From Martelella endophytica (GTDB taxonomy: Bacteria > Pseudomonadota > Alphaproteobacteria > Rhizobiales > Rhizobiaceae), in NCBI RefSeq assembly GCF_000960975.1, contig NZ_CP010803.1, positions 4,309,818 through 4,373,817 on the forward strand: 64,000 nucleotides of DNA, given 5' to 3'. A program made the position numbers and the translations under genes. The notes below the pieces were generated by a model that did no database searches, was not told the DNA's origin, and worked only from the letters and a program-made list of their open reading frames with translations. Positions 36,718-45,972 of this stretch are shown here, in pieces; the stretch's first letter is position 1; each line of letters opens with the position of its first letter.

Positions 36718-38253
36718 TTACGTCTCGTTCTCGGCCTTGCCGCCGGACGCAGCGCGCATCTTGCGGAACGCCTTGATCTTCGGCCCGACGATCGGCAGCA
36801 GCAGCGTCAGAATCGCAATCGTAAGGAAGATGGCGCTGACCGGGCTGGTGACGAAGATCGACGGATCACCGTCCGACATGATCAGCGAACGCCTGAGATT
36901 GCCCTCGATCATCGGCCCCAGAATGATGCCGATGATGACCGGCGACATCGAGAAGTCGAGCTTCAGCGCCACATAGGCGAGAACGCCGGCAGTCATCATC
37001 ACGAAGACATCCGTCATCGTGTTGTTGACCGAATAGGCACCGACCGTGCAGAGCACGAAGATGATCGGAACCAGGATCTTGCGCGGCACGGACATGACGC
37101 GGCTGAAGAGGCGCAGGCTGGAGAAGCCCAGAATGCCCATCATCAGGTTGGCGACGAACAGGCCGATGAAGATGGTGTTGACGTCGACGGCGTGCTCGGT
37201 GAAGAGCAGCGGGCCGAGCTGCAGACCCTGCACCATGAAGGCGCCCATCATGATCGCGGTCGCGCCGTCACCGGGAATGCCGAGCGTCAGCAGCGGCACC
37301 ATGGCACCGCCAGCCACCGCATTGGCGCCGGCTTCCGGGGCAGAGACGCCCTCGATCGAGCCATTGCCGAATTCTTCCGGATGCTTCGACCAGCGCTTGG
37401 CCTCGGTGTAGGAGATGAAGGACGCGATATCGCCGCCGGTGCCCGGGATCGAGCCGATAGCCGTTCCGATCGCCGAAGAGCGCACATAGGTCGGCAGCAC
37501 CCGGCGGAAGTCCGGCCATGTCGGCAGAACACGGGTGATCTTGGCGTTAACCTTGCGGACGATGCCCTCGCGGTTCTCGCGAATGTTCTCCTCGACACCC
37601 AGCATCGCCTGGGAGAAGGCGAAGAGGCCGACCAGGATCGGGACGAAGGAGAGGCCGCCCATGAGGTAATAGGAACCGAAGGTGAAGCGCATGCCGGCGG
37701 TCATCGGATCGAGACCGATCGTGGCGATGAACAGACCCACGGCGCCGCCCATCAGGCCCTTGATGACCGAATGCGACGAGACCGAGGTGATGATCGAGAT
37801 GCCGAAGACGCCGAGGGCGAAATAATCCGGCGCGGAAAGCCCGGTCGCGACCTTGGCAAGCTGCGGCGCGATGATGACCAGCGCCAGCGCGCTGAACAGT
37901 CCGCCGAACATCGAGCTCGCGGTTGAAAGGCCGAGCGCGCGCCCTGCCTCGCCCTTGAGCGTCATCGGGTAGCCGTCGAGAACGGTGGCGGCCGATGCCG
38001 GCGTGCCGGGCGTGTTGATGAGAATGGCGCTGATCGAGCCGCCGTAGATGGCGCCGCAATAAACGCCGAGCAGCATCAGTATGCCTTCCATGCCGTCGAA
38101 GGTGAAGGTCAGCGGCATCAGCAGCGCAATGCCCATGTTCACCGTCAGGCCCGGCAGCGAGCCGATGATGATGCCGGCGAGCGCGCCAAGGAAGGTGACC
38201 AGGAGTGCCTGCCAACTGAAGACGATGGCCGCGGCCTGAAGAATATCATGCAT
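36718..38253 (-). CDS. tctA: tripartite tricarboxylate transporter, large membrane subunit (TctA)
   Basis: 511 residues with about twelve transmembrane helices. The family signatures [20 protein letters not shown] and [16 protein letters not shown] are present near the N-terminus, and [15 protein letters not shown] in the middle. TctA is the channel subunit that works with a small TctB subunit and a periplasmic TctC binding protein to import carboxylates with a proton or sodium. It follows tctB by 18 bases and precedes the isomerase gene. Confidence 0.93.
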   Translation of the reverse strand: MHDILQAAAIVFSWQALLVTFLGALAGIIIGSLPGLTVNMGIALLMPLTFTFDGMEGILMLLGVYCGAIYGGSISAILINTPGTPASAATVLDGYPMTLKGEAGRALGLSTASSMFGGLFSALALVIIAPQLAKVATGLSAPDYFALGVFGISIITSVSSHSVIKGLMGGAVGLFIATIGLDPMTAGMRFTFGSYYLMGGLSFVPILVGLFAFSQAMLGVEENIRENREGIVRKVNAKITRVLPTWPDFRRVLPTYVRSSAIGTAIGSIPGTGGDIASFISYTEAKRWSKHPEEFGNGSIEGVSAPEAGANAVAGGAMVPLLTLGIPGDGATAIMMGAFMVQGLQLGPLLFTEHAVDVNTIFIGLFVANLMMGILGFSSLRLFSRVMSVPRKILVPIIFVLCTVGAYSVNNTMTDVFVMMTAGVLAYVALKLDFSMSPVIIGIILGPMIEGNLRRSLIMSDGDPSIFVTSPVSAIFLTIAILTLLLPIVGPKIKAFRKMRAASGGKAENET

Positions 38254-38271
38254 GTTCGAACCCTCCGCCGA

Positions 38272-38733
38272 CTATTCGAGAAATGCCGGAAGCGGCAGCG
38301 AGATGTGGAAGACGTGGACGAAGAAGATCCAGATCACCGCAACGGCGGCGACGGTCGTAACTCCGATCACGAGCGGGCGACGCTCGCCCATGATGAGCAT
38401 GACGGCCGGCATTGCGATCACGGCGCCCACCAGGAACCCTGCCCAGGCCATGAGCCCGGCGAAGCAGAAGCCGACGATTGCGGCGAGATAGGCCCAGCGT
38501 TGTTCTGGAGCGAACAGGGCAACCTCTCGGCCCGCATTGACGGCGGAGAAGAAGATGACTTCAACGAACTGGAGAATGCCAAGTGCAATCAGAAGCCAGG
38601 CGATCATGTGCGGCCAGAAGGCCTCACCGGGCACGCCGTCGGAGCCCGTTATAGTCAGTCCACGAGAGAACCAGAAAATGGCCAGACCGAACAGAATGGA
38701 CAGGGCGGCCACGATTATATTGAGTTTTCGCAT
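38272..38733 (-). CDS. tctB: tripartite tricarboxylate transporter, small membrane subunit (TctB)
   Basis: 153 residues with four predicted helices, the size of TctB. It opens MRKLNIIVAALSILFGLAIF with a GEAFWPHMIAW motif, and the start ATG at 38733 has GGGAGGA upstream. TctB is the small membrane partner of TctA. It lies between tctC (64 bases upstream) and tctA. Confidence 0.85.
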   Translation of the reverse strand: MRKLNIIVAALSILFGLAIFWFSRGLTITGSDGVPGEAFWPHMIAWLLIALGILQFVEVIFFSAVNAGREVALFAPEQRWAYLAAIVGFCFAGLMAWAGFLVGAVIAMPAVMLIMGERRPLVIGVTTVAAVAVIWIFFVHVFHISLPLPAFLE

Positions 38734-38797
38734 TGTTTCCTCCCGTCCAGCCACCCGCGACACATGCGGTCGCGGGTGGTGTTCAGGTTAGCCGTCG

Positions 38798-39775
38798 TTA
38801 GTTGGCCGCCTTGGTGTCGGCGATCAGCTTTGCGTACATTTCGTCATCCTGCTGCATCATCTCGGAGACCTGGTCTCCGACAAGCGTGCTCGGCATGATG
38901 CCCTGGTTCTTCATGGCCTGCTGGAATTCGGGATCAGCGGCAACGGCCGTGAAAACGTCGACGAGCTGAGCCGTGACATCTTCAGGAAGATCGGCCGGAC
39001 CGGCGATTGCGGCCCATGCACGCATCGTCGTGTTGGTACCGGCGCCGAGGGCTTCATTGAAGGTCGGAACGTCCGGGAACAGGTCGAAACGCTTGGTGTC
39101 CATGACGCCCAGCATCTTCAGCGCGCCGGCGTCGATCTGCGGCTTGGCAGAACCGGGCGTGGTGATGACGGCATCGACGTGACCGCCCACGAGCGCGGCG
39201 ATCGACGGACCCGTGCCTTCCGAATACGGAATGTGCTTCAGCTCGATGCCGAGCTGCTGCTCCATGTTCGTGGTGGCGAGGTCGTAGATGGCACCGGCGC
39301 CAGAGTTGGCGACCTGGATTTCACCCGGATGATCCTTCGCGTACTGCACGAATTCCTCGAGCGTCTGGTAAGGCGCATCGGCCTTGACGATCAGGGCGCA
39401 GGGGTCAGCGATCGGCGCGAAGAGACCGGTGAAGTCCTTGTAGGTGACCGGCGACTTGTTCTGATGCGGGAACATCGCCAGCTCGACCGTGGTCATGACC
39501 AGCGTCTGGCCATCGGGCTTGGCGCGGGAGGCCTCGATGAGACCGGTGACGCCGTTGCCGGCCGGCTTGTTTTCTGGAACGAAGATGACGCCTTCAGGCA
39601 GGTACTTCTTCGCATATTCCAGCGTCAGACGAGCCGACGTGTCCGTACCACCGCCCGGATTCTTCGGAATGATGACGGTGATGTTCTTCTTGGGGTAGGT
39701 CAGCTCCTGAGCGCTGGCCTGCACGGATGCAATGGCGAGTACGCCGCACAGTGCCAATCCAATAGCTTTTAACAT
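38798..39775 (-). CDS. tctC: tripartite tricarboxylate transporter substrate-binding protein (TctC)
   Basis: 325 residues. A signal peptide of about 22 residues ends near ASA. The Bug/TctC fold is visible: ITVIIPKNPGGGTDTSARL near the start and VANSGAGAIYDLATTNMEQQ in the centre. The ATG at 39775 has GGGAG upstream. It captures a carboxylate in the periplasm for TctAB. Its ligand is unknown; the operon suggests a sugar-acid-like compound. Confidence 0.92.
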   Translation of the reverse strand: MLKAIGLALCGVLAIASVQASAQELTYPKKNITVIIPKNPGGGTDTSARLTLEYAKKYLPEGVIFVPENKPAGNGVTGLIEASRAKPDGQTLVMTTVELAMFPHQNKSPVTYKDFTGLFAPIADPCALIVKADAPYQTLEEFVQYAKDHPGEIQVANSGAGAIYDLATTNMEQQLGIELKHIPYSEGTGPSIAALVGGHVDAVITTPGSAKPQIDAGALKMLGVMDTKRFDLFPDVPTFNEALGAGTNTTMRAWAAIAGPADLPEDVTAQLVDVFTAVAADPEFQQAMKNQGIMPSTLVGDQVSEMMQQDDEMYAKLIADTKAAN

Positions 39776-39833
39776 TCTCAACTCCCTGTAGTTGCTCTGG
39801 TTAGTCCGCTGGCCCCGAAGGCCTGCGGCAGTA

Positions 39834-40886
39834 CTAGCCATCCTCCAAAGACAAATGGCAGTATACGATCGACTTACGGTTATGCGTGTAAGTCACATGA
39901 AGCTCCTTTTCCCGCGCAATGATGGCGGGATAGGAGAACTCTCCCTCTTCCGTTTCGAGGTCGAGAACCTGGTGGAATGCACCGCCATTATCCGTGGAGA
40001 GCGCGACCGACAGCGGCGAACGCCGCCCCCAGTTGCCACCGTTCGGATTGTAGACGAGTGCCAGAACACCTCCTGCATCGGCAAGATCGATGCCGGAATT
40101 ATTGTTGACCACTGAGGTCGGATAGGCCTCGCTCCAGGTCTGGCCGAAATCGGCGCTGTCGGAGCGGTAGATGAAGCCGCGGGTCGATCGCATCATCAGA
40201 TGGATATGCCCCGGGGCTGATTCCCATGCGCTCGGCTGGATGACACCGTCCCAGGAGAACACCTTGGCGGGATCGGTTTCCCACAGCGCATTGTCGGCAA
40301 GTCCCGACCAGACGCCGCCCGCCTCGCCAGCCTTGCCGGCTTCGCGGTGGGTGAAGGGAATATCGACACGGCTCCAGGTCTTGCCCTTGTCAGCCGAGAT
40401 ATCGACAAAGGCATCCCAGAGCTTGCCGGCCTCGATGGAAGCTGGCGCAAGCCAGCCGCCGTTCGACATCACCAGAAGCTTGTTCTTGACCGGACCGCGC
40501 GGCGCCTTGTCGCCGGGAACGAGCTCGGCGGGCGTCGACCATGTCAGCCCGCCATCGTCCGAAACGCTCCAGCGGGTGACCCAGTCATGAACCGTCGGGC
40601 CAACCTTGTAGAACAGATAGACCGTGTTGCCCTCGTTCAGAAGAACGGGATTCCAGTGGGCAAGACCGTGCTCGGCGAAGAGGCGCCTTGGCGGATGCCA
40701 GGCCTCGCCGTCACCACGCACGGTCCAGATCGCGACGTCATCGGCGCCCTCGCGCTCGCCGCCGAAAAAGGCGATGAGACGCGTTCCGTCCGGCAACACC
40801 ACGACAGTCGAGGCGTGGCAATTGTTGAACAGGTCATGCCCTTGCGGGACGATGAAGCTGCGGCTTTTGAGCCGTGCCGTGAACAT
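39834..40886 (-). CDS. BNR/sialidase-family beta-propeller protein
   Basis: 350 residues with a six-bladed sialidase-like propeller. Asp-box motifs are visible as VSDDGGLTWS, DISADKGKTWS and SDSADFGQTWS. The opening CHASTVVVLPDGTRLIAFFGGEREGADDVAIW-type region matches the BNR_2 group; the exact enzymatic role of that group is unclear. No signal peptide is seen, so it is cytoplasmic. It lies 23 bases after the aldolase-like gene and 58 before tctC. Confidence 0.8.
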   Translation of the reverse strand: MFTARLKSRSFIVPQGHDLFNNCHASTVVVLPDGTRLIAFFGGEREGADDVAIWTVRGDGEAWHPPRRLFAEHGLAHWNPVLLNEGNTVYLFYKVGPTVHDWVTRWSVSDDGGLTWSTPAELVPGDKAPRGPVKNKLLVMSNGGWLAPASIEAGKLWDAFVDISADKGKTWSRVDIPFTHREAGKAGEAGGVWSGLADNALWETDPAKVFSWDGVIQPSAWESAPGHIHLMMRSTRGFIYRSDSADFGQTWSEAYPTSVVNNNSGIDLADAGGVLALVYNPNGGNWGRRSPLSVALSTDNGGAFHQVLDLETEEGEFSYPAIIAREKELHVTYTHNRKSIVYCHLSLEDG

Positions 40887-40909
40887 GATCGCTTCCTCCC
40901 ACGCTGCCC

Positions 40910-41887
40910 TTAGCGGGCAGCGAGACGCATTTCTTCTTTTTCTTCGGCAAGTCCGAGGAATGCCGTAACCTCTTCACCGAGCGAAATCATCTGACGCACG
41001 GTCGAGGAGAAGTGATTGCCGAAATAGCCGTTGATCGGCCGCGTGCGGCTGTACATGCCGGCGAAGTTGCCGATTTCCTTCTGGTAGTCCTTGGCGCAAA
41101 GCGGGTAATCCATGCTTTCCGTCATCGCAGCAACCGAAAGATAGTTGGACAGAACTTCGGCCTTTTCGGGCTCGGCCTTCCAGTTTTCGGTCAGCCAAAC
41201 ATAAAGGGCCGGATGGAAGTTGGCCATCACGCCGCTATAGCCATGGCAGCCGGCCTTCAGGCTTTCCAGAAGCGTCTGCGCATTGGCGTTGGCGATGTGC
41301 AGGTCCGTGCCTTCCACCAGGTTGGCGCGACGGCGCAGAGTTTCGATGTTGCAGCAGGTATCCTTGAGGAAGGTGAAACGGCCGGATGCCGCAGCCCAGG
41401 AAACCGCTTCGTCGCTCAGAAGGCGCTTATAGGGATAAGGGCATTCGTAGACGCCGATACCGACCTTCTGCGGAACCTTTTCCGTCAGCGCGGCGAGGCG
41501 CTCCAGCAGAACCGCATCGCTTTCGTCGGAACTCGCCAGGCGGTTCGAGATCATGATGACACTGTCGACACCGCATTCCGCGGTCGCCTGAAGCTGTTCG
41601 GCCTGATGTGCCGGCGAAACCGCCGTGTGGCCGGAAGCGACGACCGGAACCCGGCCATCCACATAGTCAACGACGAAACGCGTCAGCTTCAGCGATTCTT
41701 CGTCGCTCAGAAAGAACATCTCGCTCGACTGGCAGTTGGCGAAGAGGCCGTGAACGCCGGCACCGATGTACCAGTCGATCAACCTTTCGAGGGATGCCCA
41801 ATCGATTTCGAGATTTTCGGTGAAGGGAGTCAGCATGACGGGCCATACGCCCGTGTGATGATCTTGTGCCCCGTTGGTGGCCGTCAT
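40910..41887 (-). CDS. DapA-family aldolase (dihydrodipicolinate synthase superfamily)
   Basis: 325 residues from the ATG at 41887. The Schiff-base lysine is Lys175 in FTFLKDTCC, and the catalytic Tyr147 sits in GVYECPYP. In place of the usual GTTGE segment it reads ANCQSSE, so it is a divergent member, closer to keto-acid aldolases than to lysine synthesis. It is first in the leftward operon, which favours a catabolic role such as splitting a 2-keto-3-deoxy sugar acid. Confidence 0.85.
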   Translation of the reverse strand: MTATNGAQDHHTGVWPVMLTPFTENLEIDWASLERLIDWYIGAGVHGLFANCQSSEMFFLSDEESLKLTRFVVDYVDGRVPVVASGHTAVSPAHQAEQLQATAECGVDSVIMISNRLASSDESDAVLLERLAALTEKVPQKVGIGVYECPYPYKRLLSDEAVSWAAASGRFTFLKDTCCNIETLRRRANLVEGTDLHIANANAQTLLESLKAGCHGYSGVMANFHPALYVWLTENWKAEPEKAEVLSNYLSVAAMTESMDYPLCAKDYQKEIGNFAGMYSRTRPINGYFGNHFSSTVRQMISLGEEVTAFLGLAEEKEEMRLAAR

Positions 41888-42050
41888 TTTCAAATGCCTC
41901 GCTCAAATTTCCACGCTGACCGTGGCATCGTCCGTGGGAGACGGAGTTTTCGTTTTTCGGGGAAGAAGCGATGCGCAAAGGCTGGTCTCTGTGTCGGATT
42001 TTGCCGACGGCCTCACCTTGCCGCAACCGCGCATTTCCTCCCAGAAACGC

Positions 42051-42070
42051 TTGCTGTCACGAGTTAGCAA
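42051..42070. promoter_or_regulatory. imperfect inverted repeat, possible operator for the leftward operon
   Basis: TTGCT at 42051 and AGCAA at 42066 flank a ten-base centre, with 7 of 10 half-site positions symmetric. It is 164 bases from the aldolase ATG. A LacI-type protein encoded at the end of that operon is the natural candidate binder. Confidence 0.35.
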
Positions 42071-42337
42071 TCCGTAGCTACATCTTTTTCCGAAGCCACG
42101 CAAGCGGATTCAAATCAGGTTCCAACTTTTTGAACACGGCGCCGAGGCGCCCTTTCGGACGGACGCCGCGCGCTCTGGCAGCACTGTTTTGTGCCCGGGC
42201 CGGCCTGTGGATAAGTGCCGGAACGGGGTGCCCCGTTGATAAGGCACGAGGCCAGGTACCCCCCGGCCGCCTGCAACCCTGTCTTAAAAGCTTCAAAAAT
42301 CTGCAATTCGTCTGTCGTGAGCGTGGTCGATAAGTTT

Positions 42338-42353
42338 TTGCAAGCGCGTGCAA
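42338..42353. promoter_or_regulatory. LacI-type operator candidate 1
   Basis: TTGCAAGCGCGTGCAA, 14 of 16 positions symmetric, with a central C-G step as in LacI/GalR sites. Its centre is 73 bases before the ATG of the binding-protein gene. Confidence 0.5.
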
Positions 42354-42369
42354 GCTGTGCCAAGCTGGA

Positions 42370-42383
42370 TGCACGCGTGTGCA
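42370..42383. promoter_or_regulatory. LacI-type operator candidate 2
   Basis: TGCACGCGTGTGCA, 12 of 14 positions symmetric, again centred on C-G. Its centre is 31 bases (about three helical turns) from operator candidate 1. Confidence 0.5.
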
Positions 42384-42418
42384 AAACCTCCACGCGTATG
42401 GGAGGAGAAGGATTAATC

Positions 42419-43762
42419 ATGACCAATACAAAGCTATTGGCCGCTGCCGCGGTCATTCTTGCTGGCACGACGGTTACCGCCGCTGCCGAGGAATACACCA
42501 TCACCGTCTGGGCTGGTGGCACCAACCCGACGGAGAACTATCGCCTCGACAACATCGAGCTTGCCGCCGACCTGCTCGAGCGCGAAGCCGCCATCAATGG
42601 CGAAGAGCTGACGATCAACATCGAGAAGCAGTCCTGGTCCGGCTGGGACGATTTCCGCCAGGCGGTGACGCTCGCCGGCGAAGCCGGCAATGGCCCCAAC
42701 ATTCTCGTCGCCGGCCATGACGACATTCCGACCTGGTCGAAGTCCGGCCTGCTGCGCCCGATCGGCGACTATATCTACACCGACACCTATCCGCTGTCGC
42801 AGATCTATCCGAACCTCTGGGACGTGGTCACCTATAACGGCCAGATCTGGGGCGTGCCGCAGGACGCCGAAGCGCGTGTGATGTACTGGTCGATCCCCGG
42901 CCTCAAGGCCATCGGCTGGAGCGATGCCGAGATCGCGGACCTGCCTGCAAAGGTCAAGTCGGGAGAATTCACGCTCTATGACATGCTCGACGCGGTCAAG
43001 AAGATGCAGGACGAGGGCGCCGTGGCCGCCGGCGACGGCTTTGCGCCGCGTCCGTCCAATGGTGGCGACTACTGGCAGTTCTACCAGTCCTTCGGCGGAG
43101 AAATTGCCGACGAAGAATCCGGCAAGCTGGTGCTCGACAAGCAGGCGATGCAGGACTTCTACACGTTCTTTGCCGATGCCGTTGACGATGGCGTCGTCTC
43201 CTCCACCTATCTCGGCCTGCCCTGGGACACCTGGCACGGCTCGGTCGTCGAAGGCAAATACGGCGTCTGGCACGGCGGCTCCTGGCACTATGCCCAGTGG
43301 ACCCGCCAGAACGGCATGACCGACTTCTTCGACAAGGTTCAGTACACGCTGATCCCGGCCGGCAACGAAAACGGTCGCGCCAACTCGATCACCCATCCCC
43401 TCGCCTATCTGCTGACCGCGCAGGGCAGCGAAGACGAGGCTGAGATCGCTGCCGAACTCATCGCCCGCGCATCGAGCCCCGAGCTGAACGCGTTCCACGC
43501 CGTCAAGTCGGGCCACCTCGCCATCGGTGAGGATGAGGTCAACGTACCGCTCTATGCCAACGATCGCTGGCTGTCGGAGGCAAGCGCCTTCCTGCCGGAT
43601 GCCAATGCCACGCCGAACAACGTCAATGTCGGCATCTTCCAGAACGACATGTTCGCCGGCCTCGAGTCGGTCTGGACCGGCACGGCCACGCCCGAGCAGG
43701 CGGTCAACGATCTGGAAGCCAAGCTTCATGCCGATGTTGGCGACGACCTGATCGTCCGCTGA
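42419..43762 (+). CDS. CUT1-type ABC transporter substrate-binding protein
   Basis: 447 residues from ATG 42419 with GGAGGAGAAGG upstream. A signal peptide ends near TAAAEE (about residue 24). The mature protein starts YTITVWAGG, typical of the sugar-binding type 1 family, and contains VPQDAEARVMYW and NGGDYWQFYQSFGGE segments. The operon order (binding protein, two permeases, ATPase, phosphodiesterase) matches ugpBAECQ, but I see no close resemblance to UgpB. The ligand is unknown. Confidence 0.9.
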   Translation: MTNTKLLAAAAVILAGTTVTAAAEEYTITVWAGGTNPTENYRLDNIELAADLLEREAAINGEELTINIEKQSWSGWDDFRQAVTLAGEAGNGPNILVAGHDDIPTWSKSGLLRPIGDYIYTDTYPLSQIYPNLWDVVTYNGQIWGVPQDAEARVMYWSIPGLKAIGWSDAEIADLPAKVKSGEFTLYDMLDAVKKMQDEGAVAAGDGFAPRPSNGGDYWQFYQSFGGEIADEESGKLVLDKQAMQDFYTFFADAVDDGVVSSTYLGLPWDTWHGSVVEGKYGVWHGGSWHYAQWTRQNGMTDFFDKVQYTLIPAGNENGRANSITHPLAYLLTAQGSEDEAEIAAELIARASSPELNAFHAVKSGHLAIGEDEVNVPLYANDRWLSEASAFLPDANATPNNVNVGIFQNDMFAGLESVWTGTATPEQAVNDLEAKLHADVGDDLIVR

Positions 43763-43824
43763 TCCGATTGTGACAAACCGGCCGGCGGCTCCCCGTCGGC
43801 CGGGCATTTTTAAAGGATCAGAGG

Positions 43825-45138
43825 ATGCGAACCAGGACCAGCTTGCTGGGTCTGGCGTTTCTGACGCCGACCCTCGTTCTGCTCATACTTTTCTTCATCA
43901 TGCCGGTGGTTTTTACCGCCTATTTTTCGTTTACGAACATGAGTACGTCGACCGGTATCGGCCGCGGCGAATACATGTTGACCGACACGCTGCTGCGCCG
44001 GCTGAAGTCGGAGGGGCTGTCGCAGGCCGATGTCGACGCCGTCTCGCGCGAGACCTTCACCGTCGACGCGGCCGGCCACGATACCGCGATCGCTGCCGGC
44101 GTCGACAAGCGTTTTGCCGACGATATTCTCGATAACTTCGCCGGCCAGAGCTTTAGCGACGCGCGCGACTTCGAACGGGCCCTGCGCGGCCTGCGCTCGG
44201 CGCCGCGTTCGCCGCGCGCCGTCAAGGAGGCAGCGCGTGCCTTCACCCATTCCGCGCTCAACACCCGCTATCGAACACCCGATGAACTGTCGGCCGTGCT
44301 CACAGCCGTGGCGCCGGAGGTTGAGGAAGAGACCCGCGACCTGATAGTTCACCGCAGCTATACCGGCCACGTGCTGACCACGGATAACTTCCGCAAGCTC
44401 GCCAGCGCGCCCGACACGCTGCAGCTCATCGGCAATACGGTTCTTTACGTCGGCCTGACGCTGGCCTTCTTCAATGTCAGCCTCGGCCTGTTCCTCGCGA
44501 TCCTGATGTTCTACCTGCCGAAGCGGGCAAGCGGCATCTTCAGCGCGCTGTGGCTCCTGCCGCGCATCACCCCGATGGTTCTCTATGCGGTGTTGTGGAA
44601 GTGGTTCACCTGGGATTCCGGCTTCCTGCCGACGCTGGCCGCCCATCTCGGCCTGCCGAGCTTCAACTACATGAAGGGCTCGATCGTCACGGCCTGGATC
44701 ACCATGATCTGCTCGAATGGTTTCGTCGGCGCCTCGTTCGGCATGCTGCTGTTTTCCGGCGCCCTGCGCTCGATCCCGATCCAGCAGATCTGGGCCTCCG
44801 AAGTCGACGGTGCCAATCGCTGGCAGCAGGTCCGCCGCATCATCCTGCCGCAGATGCGCTGGCCGATCCTGTTCGTGACATCCTATCAGACGCTGTCGCT
44901 GATCGCGTCCTATGAACTGATATGGCTGACCACCAACGGCGGTCCCGGCAGTTCCACCACGGTCTGGTCGCTCTCCGCCTTCAAGACCGCCCTCTTCAAC
45001 TACACCGGCAATCTCCAGTACGGCCTTGGTGCCGCAATGGCGCTGGTGCTGGTTGTCATCGGTCTGGTGGCGTCGATCTTCTATCTGCGGCTCTTCAAGT
45101 TCAACGAGCTTCTGACGAAGCCGCGGATCGAGTTCTGA
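43825..45138 (+). CDS. CUT1-type ABC transporter permease with large periplasmic insertion
   Basis: 437 residues, much longer than the usual 290-320. After the first helix (about 7-33) there is an extra soluble segment of about 165 residues (35-200), followed by five more helices. The EAA loop EVDGANRWQQVRRIILPQM that contacts the ATPase is near the C-terminus. The arrangement is like the P2 loop of MalF, but the insert has no recognisable sequence match. ATG at 43825 has GAGG close upstream. Confidence 0.85.
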   Translation: MRTRTSLLGLAFLTPTLVLLILFFIMPVVFTAYFSFTNMSTSTGIGRGEYMLTDTLLRRLKSEGLSQADVDAVSRETFTVDAAGHDTAIAAGVDKRFADDILDNFAGQSFSDARDFERALRGLRSAPRSPRAVKEAARAFTHSALNTRYRTPDELSAVLTAVAPEVEEETRDLIVHRSYTGHVLTTDNFRKLASAPDTLQLIGNTVLYVGLTLAFFNVSLGLFLAILMFYLPKRASGIFSALWLLPRITPMVLYAVLWKWFTWDSGFLPTLAAHLGLPSFNYMKGSIVTAWITMICSNGFVGASFGMLLFSGALRSIPIQQIWASEVDGANRWQQVRRIILPQMRWPILFVTSYQTLSLIASYELIWLTTNGGPGSSTTVWSLSAFKTALFNYTGNLQYGLGAAMALVLVVIGLVASIFYLRLFKFNELLTKPRIEF

Positions 45139-45147
45139 GGAAAGCCC

Positions 45148-45972
45148 ATGACCAAGAACTTCGCAATGTTCCCGATCATCGTGCTTTTGACGCTGCTCAC
45201 TGCACCGATCATCATCATGTATGTCTACCTCGTGCTCGACACCTTCTCGAACACGCCGCCGGGCGCCCTCTTCCCGACATCCTTCACGCTCGAGCACTGG
45301 CGCTTCCTCATCGATCCGTCCATTGCCGGCAATGTCTGGATACCGACGCTCAACTCGCTGATCTTCGCCTCCTGCTGCACGGTGATCGTGCTGACGATCT
45401 CCTCGACCGGCGGCTATGCGCTGTCGCGGCTCAACATGCCGTTCCGCTCGTTCTTCCTGGGCGGCCTGATGGTGCTGCACGCCTTTCCGGCGGTAACGCT
45501 CCTGATCGGCATATTCCTGATCCTGAACTTTTCCGGGCTCTACAACACGCTGACTGGCATCGTGCTGGTCAAGGCGGCACTGACGCTGCCGCTCGGCGTC
45601 TGGATCATGAAGGGCTTCTACGACGCGGTTCCGTGGGAAATCGAGATGGCGGGCGTCCAGGATGGGGCGAGCCGCTTCACCGTCTGGCGCAGGCTCGTCC
45701 TGCCGCAGATCCGGCCGGGCTTCGTCGCGCTCGGCGCCTTCGCCTTTCTCGAAGGCTGGGGCGAATACCTTCTCCCCCGCGTACTGGCGCCCAGCGCCGA
45801 TTTCCGGGTGCTCTCCGTCTTCCTCGCCACCCTGTCGGCGCCCGATACGGCCAATTACGACTTCTCGCTGTTCCAGGCGGTCGGTCTTTTCTACACCCTG
45901 CCGGTGCTTCTGCTTTTCCTCATCTTCCAGAACCGGCTGATGAACATCTTCAACGGAGGCACGAAGGGCTGA
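45148..45972 (+). CDS. CUT1-type ABC transporter permease (MalG/UgpE type)
   Basis: 274 residues with six predicted helices and the permease EAA-like segment EIEMAGVQDGASRFTVWRRL. Usual family length. It starts 10 bases after the preceding permease and its stop overlaps the ATPase start by one base, so the genes are tightly coupled. It pairs with the unusual permease to form the channel. Confidence 0.92.
   Translation: MTKNFAMFPIIVLLTLLTAPIIIMYVYLVLDTFSNTPPGALFPTSFTLEHWRFLIDPSIAGNVWIPTLNSLIFASCCTVIVLTISSTGGYALSRLNMPFRSFFLGGLMVLHAFPAVTLLIGIFLILNFSGLYNTLTGIVLVKAALTLPLGVWIMKGFYDAVPWEIEMAGVQDGASRFTVWRRLVLPQIRPGFVALGAFAFLEGWGEYLLPRVLAPSADFRVLSVFLATLSAPDTANYDFSLFQAVGLFYTLPVLLLFLIFQNRLMNIFNGGTKG

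Larger units (their letters stand above)
41888..42418. promoter_or_regulatory. 531-base divergent control region between the two catabolic operons
   Basis: No gene is supported here. It holds candidate LacI-type operators at 42338-42353 and 42370-42383 near the rightward operon and an imperfect inverted repeat TTGCT-N10-AGCAA at 42051-42070 toward the leftward operon. A 16-base near-palindrome AACGGGG-TG-CCCCGTT is at 42222-42237. A lone TGTGGATAA at 42206-42214 matches a DnaA box but is probably chance. Confidence 0.5.

Noticed and set aside
42206..42214. TGTGGATAA, a perfect DnaA box
   Set aside because: One nine-base match is expected by chance in a window this size, no cluster of boxes and no replication gene nearby.
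42222..42237. Near-palindrome AACGGGG-TG-CCCCGTT in the catabolic divergent region
   Set aside because: No T-run and too small a loop for a terminator; could be an operator but there is nothing to link it to a regulator.
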